The notes beneath the pieces were generated by a model that was not told the DNA's origin, ran no database searches, and worked only from the letters and a program-made list of their open reading frames with translations. Position numbers and translations under genes: made by a program. A stretch of 64,000 bases of DNA, taken from contig JAEQBH010006870.1 of assembly GCA_016808115.1 (NCBI GenBank), forward strand, positions 1-64,000, written 5' to 3'. Position 1 is the first letter of the stretch. The number at the start of each line of letters is the position of its first letter. This stretch comes from Tetrastigma voinierianum (Eukaryota; Streptophyta; Magnoliopsida; Vitales; Vitaceae). This document shows positions 56,601 through 64,000 of this stretch, one piece after another.

Positions 56601-57160
56601 TACAAACTAAGGTTTTACCAACCCAACTTTCAACAAATATAGGGTTAGGATGAATTCCTAACTAAACCCTAAAAATGGAACAAACTAATATCCATATAAA
56701 AGTCCAAAAATCCATACATATCCATACAAAACCATAGCAATCTATACTATTCCATACCTTTCTAAGTTTTCTTTCTCTTCCTCTTCTTCTTCTTCTTCTC
56801 CCTCTCTCTATGTTTTTTTTTTTTTTGGCTCTCCAAATGGGTATGAGAATATATCTCATCCTATACCAACTTAGTCTTATCCCATTTGATTTTTAATTTT
56901 CCTTTTATTACACTTTGGTCCTCAAACTCCCTTCTATTTGCACCACAACTTATGCTATTTCTATAATAGCATATCATCTTCTTATATTATGACTTTTATA
57001 TCCTGTTTTGACAAATTCCACTTTTACCCTTATATCTTGTACAAATTCTGGGTTTCAAAATTTTCTCATTTAGCAAAATAATAATTGCGAAAAAATTCAA
57101 AATGCACTTATAATACAATTCTAATTATGTTTAAAACGATCAGGTGTATTTCGTTGTTAC
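53656..57160 (-). mobile_element. Tekay-M 5' LTR, interrupted
   Basis: Matches 40387-42522 on both sides of the nested solo LTR. Without the insertion and one 5-bp duplication it is about 2.2 kb, similar to the 2.1-kb 3' LTR. It starts near 57160 on the minus strand (GTAACAACGAAATACACC) and ends TGTGACA at 53656. A purine tract on the minus strand is at 56770-56805. Confidence 0.8.
54350..55651 (+). mobile_element. Solo LTR of the Ath family with target duplication
   Basis: It starts TGATTAGTGCTCAAAAAGTG and ends GTGGCACGAATCA, with the perfect duplication AGAAA at 54345-54349 and 55652-55656. It is inserted in the 5' LTR of Tekay-M. It lacks the palindrome array, like Ath-3. Because the Tekay-M 3' LTR has no such insertion, it came after Tekay-M. 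Confidence 0.9.
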
Positions 57161-57369
57161 GGTGCTCACTTCCCTTCCTATATACGATGTGACAACTAGA
57201 AAAGGGCCATGATGGCACTACAAAATGAACCACACACTCGCACCATCGTGAACCACAAATGTACATACACAAAGCTCGAAAACTGATTAAGCCCAAAAGG
57301 GGCTAGAGCCATGACATATAAACAACTAGGTACAGGTGACACCCCTAAGATCAATGCAAGTGTCAAGGG

Positions 57370-58700
57370 ACAAATTAAGTGGTCTACACATGCACAATGT
57401 CTCGCTGCTCCCATGTCGCCTCCTCCACTCCCCGCTTCCACAACACTCACCAGCCCCTCACAAATTCGTCGCAAAACTTGTTCCCGGCCATCCATGATAT
57501 GCAATCTAAGAAACCGCATCTACCTCTCGAGCAATCAAGGGCTTAACATACCCGACGATACTCGCTTGTCGAATCCTGACCACCTCTCTTAGGTATCGCC
57601 TTCAAGAAGACATGATCTCCCACCTCAAAACTCTGCAGGCGTCACGACGTCTATCTAAGATAGCTATTCTACCGGTTCTAAGCCTTGAGATGATGCTTCC
57701 GTATCAAATCCACCTTCTTAGAGGTGTCTCTAACCAAATCCAGACCCATGGTGGGTCTCTCTCCCACCTCCGTCCAACAAACCGGAGATCGACAAGTCCT
57801 CCCATATAGTGCCTCATAGGGTACCATCTGTATCCTCACCGGATAACTAAGTTGTAGGTGAATTCCACTAAGGGTAAATGTTCTTCCCAACTACCCTTAA
57901 GATCAAGGACGCATGCTCGTAGCATGTCCTCTAACTTCTGGATTGTCCTCTTTGACTGACCGTCCTTCTAGGGATAAAAAGTAATGTTCATCATCAACTA
58001 TGTCCCCATGACTCGTTGGAAACTCTTCTAGAAATGAGCCATAAACCTAGCATCTCTATCCGATTCTAAAGATACTAGCACTCCATGTAATTGGACAATC
58101 TCCCGCACGTACAACCTACTTAATTCCCCCAGTGTGAAGGTCATCTACACAACTAGAAAGTGTGCCGACTTTGTAAGCCGGTCTACTATCACCCACACCG
58201 CGTCATGCCCTCGCGATGTTCATGGTAAGTGAGTCACAACATCCATTGTGACATGTTCCCATTTCCACTCAGCTATCTCCAAAGGCTAGAGTAACCTCGT
58301 TGGCCTCTAGTGCTCAGCCTTTACTTGCTAACATGTGAAACATCGACGAACAAACTCCCTAACGTGCTTCTTCATCCCACTCCATTAATACTGGCGACGA
58401 AGATCGTGGTACACTTTCGTGCCACCTGGATGAACAGAAAAAAAGGAGAAATGGAACTCCCCGAGGATCTCCTCTCTTAGATTTGCCAACTGGGGAACCA
58501 CAACCTTCCTATACTGTAAGACTGGCCATCCAAAGAATGGTCGTGCCTTTGTCACCTATATCCAACCGCACTCCAATCCCTCGATGGACACATCTCATAT
58601 CCTATCCCCGACTCGATCATTTTTACTCAAAGAGGGAAGGTGTAGCCACTGAACCAAAGTGTCCCTCGAGCCCGAATCTCGTAAGATAACCCGAACTATC
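57370..58700 (-). pseudogene. Tekay-R integrase and chromodomain
   Basis: From right to left on the minus strand: CFTC and QVKAEH (58310-58345), PLEIAEWKWEHVTMDVVTHL (58220-58295), VIVDRLTKSAHF (58150-58190), QMVPYEALYGRTCRSPVCWT in ORF 57678-57890, then IMDGREQVLRR (57480-57510) and VLWKRGVEEATWEQ (57390-57440), the chromodomain-like tail. All in broken frames. The first catalytic aspartate (MDVV) is kept. Confidence 0.75.
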
Positions 58701-59090
58701 CCACCCCCTCACATCCGCCACTCCTGAATCCACACTAGCCAACACCCCGTGACTTCCAATCGAGTGCATCACCACCATTTTCCTACTGTGATGTAATCGC
58801 AAAGTGAAGTTATAGTCTCTAGATACCCACCCATCCGTGTTGCCTCATGTTACAAACCCGCCATAAAAATGTACTTTAGACTCTATGGTCCTAAAACCTC
58901 AAATTGTTCACTATAAGTAGATAGCGCGCCTAAATCTTCAAGGCAAAGACACGTCACGCCTCCATGTCACGCAGGTGGGGTAACCTTACTGCGGGTTCTT
59001 AACCACTGAGAACCATAAGCCACAACCCTCCCAAACTACATCAAAACACATCCAAGTCCGTCCTTAGAGGCATCACAATACACTATGTAC
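58701..59090 (-). pseudogene. Tekay-R RNase H
   Basis: Minus-strand pieces include the RTWMCF and VVWEGCGLWF-type block near 59010-59065, TREVN-type remains, and YDHRV-type remains of the FTDHKSL block. Weak, but in the correct place between RT and integrase. Confidence 0.55.
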
Positions 59091-60040
59091 CTATGTCCCC
59101 TCTCTAGAACTATCAGAATAGGAGCTAAAGTAAGCCTCCTCTTTAATTCTTGGAATGCCTTCTCGCACGAGTCATTCCACTCAAACTTAACCTCCTTCCA
59201 GGTCAATATTGTCATAAAATTTAATCAGAGAAGTTCTACTCAACCTCTTATAATACCCCTGCAAATCCTAAGAAACTCTGTGGTATCTCAAATATCGACT
59301 TTGGCCTCCCAACTCATAAATGCCCCCAACCTTCCAGTCCACGAACACAATCTCGGCCGACACCACATGCCCTAAGAATTCACCTCGCAAGCCAAAATCA
59401 GATTTCATCGATTTTGGCATACAACTGCTGATCTCTCAAGGCCCGGAGAACAATCCTCAAGTGACCCTCATGCTCCTCTTCAGACTTGGAGTAGATCAAG
59501 ATGTCGTCAATGAAGACCACAACGAACCGATCTAGGTAGGGTTAGAATACCCTATGCATGAGATCCATGAATGTCATTGGAGCATTCGTCAACCCGAATG
59601 GCATCACTATGAACTCGAAAATGCCCATATCGCATTCTAAACACCGTCTTAGGGATATTTGCCTCCCTAACTCTCAACTGAAAGTAACCGGTGTCGAGGT
59701 CTATCTTGGAGTAAACCCACGCCCCCCTCTCAACTGATCAAATAAATCATCAATCCTCAACAAAGTGTACCTATTCTTGATAGTAACCCTATTCAACTGT
59801 CGGTAGTCTATACATAGCCAAAGGGTCTTGTCCTTCTTCTTGGCAAACAGCACTGGAGTTCCCCAAGGTGAAGTACTCGATCAGATAAAACCCTTGTCCA
59901 ACACCTATAGAATCGGACTCTGAGTTCCCGCAACTCAACAGCGGCCATCTACGCGGTCATAAATAGCGATGTACCAGAGTGCAACTCGATAATGAAGTCT
60001 ACATCCCTCTACTTAGGTAATCTCGGTAGTTCATCCGGAA
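59091..60040 (-). pseudogene. Tekay-R reverse transcriptase
   Basis: Minus strand: CIDYRQLNRVTIKNRYTLLR (59755-59815), IDDLFDQL (59730-59755), TGYFQLRVRE (59665-59700), and the catalytic PYLDRFVVVFIDDI and LIYSK (59485-59545), with both aspartates kept. Frames change several times. Confidence 0.8.
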
Positions 60041-60299
60041 AAACGTCCTCATACTCACAAACCGCCCGAGGTAGACCCAGCTCCTATCTTGCCTCGTCCT
60101 CCAAGGTAAGGCCCGCTAACCAACCCATCAACTACCCGTGTCATCTAAAGTCACACACCGTGGCAAGGCACCAGGCCATCCCCCCGAACATAAAACAAAA
60201 CATCATCCGGTGTAGCACAACCCTGACATCACAATCAATGACGTACTCTGCGGTATTTTCAATCACCATCCTAAGGCATAAAATCAACTCCGACATATA

Positions 60300-60641
60300 A
60301 TCACTTAATCTAAGGTCCACTTGAGTAGAACTCCGAGATCCCCAACTTCGCTAACTTCTCGATATCTTATCAACGCTCACCTTAGTTCCTAGGGGAGAAT
60401 TCATATGCAGTGGCTCTTCCAAGGTTTCAACCTCTAAGCCCAAATCTTTCACACATGATGCAACAACAAAAGAATGAGATGCACCAGAATCAAACAACAC
60501 TCTTGCCCATAAGCGAAAGACTAGAAATGTGCCCTGAATAACCGACTGATTTGCAAGCTCAGCCTGAGGTGTAATGGCGTAGACACACCCCTGGGTCCTT
60601 AAAGTCTCAACTTGTGAGCCCTGGCCTTGACCTCGACCCAT
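60300..60641 (-). pseudogene. Tekay-R aspartic protease
   Basis: The ORF 60351-60641 reads GQGSQVETLRTQGCVYAIT, then VLFDSGASHSFVVAS and LGLEVETLEEPLHMNSPLG. Order and motifs match the Tekay-L protease at 432-540 nearly residue for residue. The second half (GMDWL block) is not readable. Confidence 0.85.
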
Positions 60642-60649
60642 GCGTTAGC

Positions 60650-61480
60650 TCGTCCGACTTGATTGTGAAGTAGAAGGAGCCTTTGCAAATACTTAGGATC
60701 GATACTAGTCCCCCGGCCTACGGTGGGTAAGGAGGAACAAACTGAACCAAGGAAAGCACTTACTGATGATCGGGACTGGGTGTCCGATTACACTAGATCC
60801 TCGCCTCTCACAGGGCAACCCGCCATGTCAAGGCCGGGTGGCAATGGAAACATGTCCTCTACCCTAGTTAGATAGTAGCCCTAAAGTGTTTCCCATCTTA
60901 GGATGATTGGCCTTAGCCTTGGCCCTGATAACCATAACTCTATCCCTAAAACCCTTTCGGAGCAGACGTCCTCTATTTCTTCCCTGAGTTAGAAGAAGAA
61001 GGTTGGCTCTCCTTCCTAATATCTTTAACACCCACATCCCGCATGCCTCAGGTAAGGCCGCTCCACCTCTCTCTCAATGACCATAGTCTGCCTCCCGACC
61101 ATGAAGTCCATGTCTTATAGAAGGAGTCCCATACCTTACCGATGGACAATTTCAAACCATCCGAACTTTCTCTCACTTTGACTCGTCTGTGGGCTACATA
61201 ATCATCGCGAAACAAGCCAATTCGGTGGAACTTAGCCACGTATTCGAAGCTTTGTCATCGCTCCTTGTTTCGGGCCTTTTAGGAACTCCCGGTGGCTGCG
61301 ATGTCGAAAAATGTCGTAAAATACTTGCCCATGAAGAGCTCATCAAACTCTTCCTATGTCATTGCCCCAAGTTCCTTGATGCTTTAACTAATCCCACCAT
61401 ATTTCAGATTCACCCCTGGGGCTGAAATGCGTATAGCCTTAAATTCTCCAAGATCTCGCTCGACTGTCATAACCAATGAT
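60650..61480 (-). pseudogene. Tekay-R gag remnant
   Basis: Pieces of a chromovirus gag: the SSDGLKLSIGKVWDS block in ORF 61048-61239, basic/Gly-rich sequence at 60900-61030 and a CFHCH-type remnant of the zinc knuckle near 60850. It is heavily frameshifted. Confidence 0.6.
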
Positions 61481-62350
61481 CACTACCATCATGAGGTCCA
61501 TTTTGTCATCCAAGATCTAGAAATTCCAGTTTGTAACTTATTGTAGCAGAATTTCACCGTTTTGCCCTTTTTTAAAAATCAATTTCACCTCGGTTTTACA
61601 AATGGGATCTGTCACCGAGCTGCAATTGGTCCAATTGTTGTTGTTCGAACTTTCGAGACCAATTCCGGGGCCTATCGCCACCTTGATCTCTGATAACCTT
61701 GCGCAACTTATCTCCGTTAACCCCGTATTTCCATTCTAATGAAGCATCTGCGATTGATTACCATTTCGCTCTTAACCTCGGTCTACCGTCTGAAGGTCAT
61801 GTTGTCCATGTCCCATTGGTGACCAGCCACGAATTCTTTACCAAATCTCTATCTCTACCGCCGTTTTTATGTAACAAGATTGGTATTTTGACACACTATC
61901 TCGAGGGGGCGATATACTATATTTAGATTTCCTTTATTAAATACTTATGCTTTTAATATTTTGTCCTTATATATAATGTAAATTTATTCAAACCACCGAA
62001 TCTGTAAACTGTCAGATCCGAACTTTAAATCAAATATAGAGAAATGATAATTTACTTAAGGTCTTTTTTCATTTTACTTTATTATTCTTTTCTTTTCATT
62101 TCCATTTCCTTATTCTTCACCAATCCCAAAAGGAAGCTTCAACATGATGAAGAGAACATACTAAGCTATGCTACACAAAAGATAACATGTCGGGATAAAA
62201 TATCTATAAGAATCATGAAAAAGTTATAGAAAAATTCGTGGATGGGTAAGAAAGTAAGATTATAATAATAGCTCAATTTGCGCATGTTTTGTTAAAATTT
62301 GTTCTCTATGTTAAAGGAATTATAGATGAATACAAAATTTCATTACATGG
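61481..62350. other. Unassigned, partly AT-rich
   Basis: No motif is recognised. 61481-61910 is of mixed composition and may hold decayed Tekay-R gag start or leader. 61930-62350 is AT-rich. Confidence 0.45.
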
Positions 62351-62353
62351 AGG

Positions 62354-63973
62354 TTATAGCCACCTTAGAGAATTACAAAATCTCCCTTTGCATCCCAAAA
62401 TTACAGATAAGCGAAAATCGTTCACACAAGATACACCCCGGTCAAGGCAAAAAACCAAGAAAAGAAAAAGATAGCCTAAACGCCCGACTGCCCGCCCGAC
62501 TTCATAAAGTAGATGATTCAAAAGGCGAGCTCCCAAAGAAAGTAGGTAGAAGAGCTTATCCCCGGGAGGAACCCGAGGATCACTACACCTAAGCACAATC
62601 GTGGGCCCTTGAAAACACCCTACTGCGAGATCCACCTCAAATTTCAAGCATATCCTTTAACCTCCCCGTAAAGTCGATGCCGAACTCTAGGTCTAGGAAA
62701 GCTCGAAGCTCCGACTTTGAAAGGCAAGCCACCCAAAGCCCATCGGGTGTGCCCGCCATTAAGCCCCCGCTATCACTTAGCCCCTCCTGATCACCCAAAG
62801 CCTTCTCGCCTGGCAACCATCCGCCCGGGCCGAGCTCCTCCACAAGCGCTTCCACTCTGAGTTGCCTACTCAGAGCCTTCGGGCGAGCCCATTCCCAACG
62901 GCCGCTGGTCTCGCCCACACCAGTCACCCTTTAACTGGCCAAGAACTCCTCTCCGTCCGCCGCAGTCATCTTGGTGACCTTACGCCCTTCCCGGCCTTTC
63001 TTTATCCTCGGCCCCCGCCCTCGCCAGCAAAGCATGCTTCAGGTCAAACCTGTGCTTCACAAGTTCCTCAATCAGTTCCCTTATTTGGGCTTGAAGACCA
63101 AATTTCAAGAGGTCGTGGAAGCAACCTTAGCCTGTAAGACTTTGCCACTCCTCGGGCAGTAACCCCAGAAGTACAAATTCTCCTTGCTACGCCTTGCCAA
63201 GTGGCCACCTACAAAAAAAAAAAAATAAGTCAGCTAACAGAACTGAAATAGCTAAAGAAAAAAGATCGATGAAAACACTGACGTACGGTGTTTGTCCCTA
63301 AAGCAAAAAGAGCAAGAGCCTCTCGATGGTATGACACCCACCCTCCTAAGGTCTGAGTCAATGCAAGATGGAGGAAATGTGCCTCTGGCAAGCTCCATTA
63401 TGAGAAAGCAGTAGAGTCCTCATCCCTTGCACCAAAGCGATCACGATTCCCGTCACCTCATTCAAGATGGGCAGAGGCACGACGCCCGAGACGCTGGACT
63501 CCAAACCAAAATAGGGAGAACCTCCAAGGGGGGCTCATCAGCCCTCCCCGAAGAGTCTCCAGCCCCGACGACGAACGAAGGCAAGGAAGAGGCCCCTACC
63601 TTTAGAATCTTATCCCGAGCAGGGGGGTAGCCCTCAGGCGATCTCGGATGTTTCCGTTTATGCCCTCTCTTCATTAACACTTCCAAAGTGACCGGCCTCC
63701 CCCCGTAAGCTTCGCTACAAGGGGCTCTAAAACGGAGGGTGAGGAAGATTTGGGGATGGAAGGCTTCATGATGGAAACGGGAGAAGATCTTAGGAAAGGA
63801 AGTGCAAACCTCCTCGCACTGATCGATCTAGGAACATCCGACCTAATGAACCCTGAATGCACACCCGGCGCACTCCTCACTACCTTCCGTCCCACCTCTT
63901 TGTCCTTAGAACTGAGGTTGGGCCAAACACCTGAAGACCATATGACCAAAGCAATGTCAAAAAAGCATCCCAT
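62354..63973 (-). pseudogene. Unrecognised, possibly spliced ORF cluster
   Basis: Minus strand. A first open stretch, 63674-63973, with WSSGVWPNLSSKDKEVG and SISARRFALPFLRSS, continues in another frame (63462-63686) with a basic KRGHKRKHPRSPEG block and VVGAGDSSGRADEPPLEVLP. Then come a likely intron (about 63206-63288) and a charged helical piece, LKFGLQAQIRELIEELVKHR (63050-63110), and an open stretch 62637-62927. It looks like a low-complexity plant protein with a coiled coil, of the kind found in retroelement-associated ORFs, but I cannot name it. Frames shift several times. The window ends before any start or upstream gene can be judged. Confidence 0.35.
63206..63288 (-). other. Possible intron
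   Basis: On the minus strand CACC|GTACGTCAG resembles a 5' splice site and TTTTTTTTTTTGTAG|GTGGCC a 3' splice site with a long T tract. Length of about 83 bp and AT-richness fit a plant intron. Confidence 0.45.
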
Positions 63974-64000
63974 GACCTCGGAAAACCAAGAAAAACTAGA

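Larger units (their letters stand above)
40387..57160 (-). mobile_element. Tekay-M: chromovirus with both LTRs, nested insertions
   Basis: On the minus strand the order is 5' LTR (57160-53656), decayed methionine-type primer site, gag, protease, RT, RNase H, integrase, chromodomain, polypurine tract (42540-42523) and 3' LTR (42522-40387). About 8.9 kb is its own sequence. The rest is Ath-3 in integrase and a solo Ath LTR in the 5' LTR. The outer LTR ends agree (GGGTGT-type right ends; CACACCCCAACCC and CACACTCCCCAACCC left ends). No clear target duplication is found (GGAGG left, GGTGC right). Confidence 0.75.
57161..61480 (-). mobile_element. Tekay-R: chromovirus pol and gag, LTRs not recovered
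   Basis: On the minus strand: gag (61480-60650), protease, RT, RNase H, integrase and chromodomain (57370). A short remnant 57161-57345, with a possible LTR start TGTCACCTGTACC, lies between the chromodomain and Tekay-M. No 5' LTR or primer site is readable to the right of gag. The protease closely resembles that of Tekay-L. Confidence 0.65.

Noticed and set aside
40387..57165. Target-site duplication for Tekay-M
   Set aside because: The flanks (GGAGG left, GGTGC or GTGCT right) do not match convincingly, and the LTR ends are uncertain by one or two bases.

Overview
The window looks like TE-saturated nuclear DNA of a flowering plant, probably a woody eudicot. It contains nested, decayed Ty3/gypsy LTR retrotransposons of the chromovirus (Tekay/Del-like) and Athila lineages, methionine- and aspartate-tRNA-type primer sites, and one eroded F-box/kelch-like host gene. 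No rRNA gene, CRISPR array or operon is seen. Almost every ORF over 60 codons is a retroelement fragment or a chance ORF in repeats. Lineage names rest on recognised protein motifs, not on a database search.

Layout from left to right. (1) 1-1846 is the decayed 3' end of a plus-strand chromovirus (Tekay-L). Its 3' LTR starts at 1847 and resumes twice around nested insertions, ending near 18659. The insertions are a 4.0-kb solo LTR (2896-6915, target duplication ATGTT) and a 9.6-kb Athila-like element, Ath-1 (8716-18303, duplication GAAAG). (2) 18660-22444 is AT-rich, probably host, DNA with a tRNA-like relic and a kelch pseudogene. (3) 22445-23799 is an inverted solo LTR of the Ath family, abutting head-to-head a second plus-strand copy, Ath-2 (23800-32005). 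(4) Ath-2 adjoins the broken integrase of a different Athila element on the minus strand, Ath-B (32006-39733), which holds the longest ORF of the window (RNase H plus integrase). (5) 40387-57160 is a minus-strand chromovirus (Tekay-M) with two LTRs. Its integrase is split by a minus-strand third copy, Ath-3 (43389-49949), and its 5' LTR by a solo Ath-family LTR (54350-55651, duplication AGAAA). (6) 57161-61480 is a minus-strand chromovirus (Tekay-R) whose protease resembles that of Tekay-L. (7) 61481-64000 is AT-rich DNA and then an unrecognised minus-strand, possibly spliced, ORF cluster.

How the parts relate. Ath-1, Ath-2 and Ath-3 all carry gag, protease and a GC-rich extra (env-like) ORF region, and all lack reverse transcriptase, RNase H and integrase at the same place. 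They look like a non-autonomous Athila-derived family that would depend on another element for copying and integration. Several LTR families here carry arrays of a family-specific short palindrome. In Ath-1 and Ath-B the array lies just upstream of a TATA box: AGCGAAATTTCGCT in the Ath family (its core fits the nGAAnnTTCn half of a heat-shock element) and GATGTCGCGACATC in Ath-B. TTGTACCGGTACAA fills part of the 4-kb solo LTR. These arrays and the missing-pol family are the most interesting signals.

Paired LTRs match closely in AT-rich stretches but differ by many short indels in CG-rich stretches, so some frameshifts may be sequence or assembly error.
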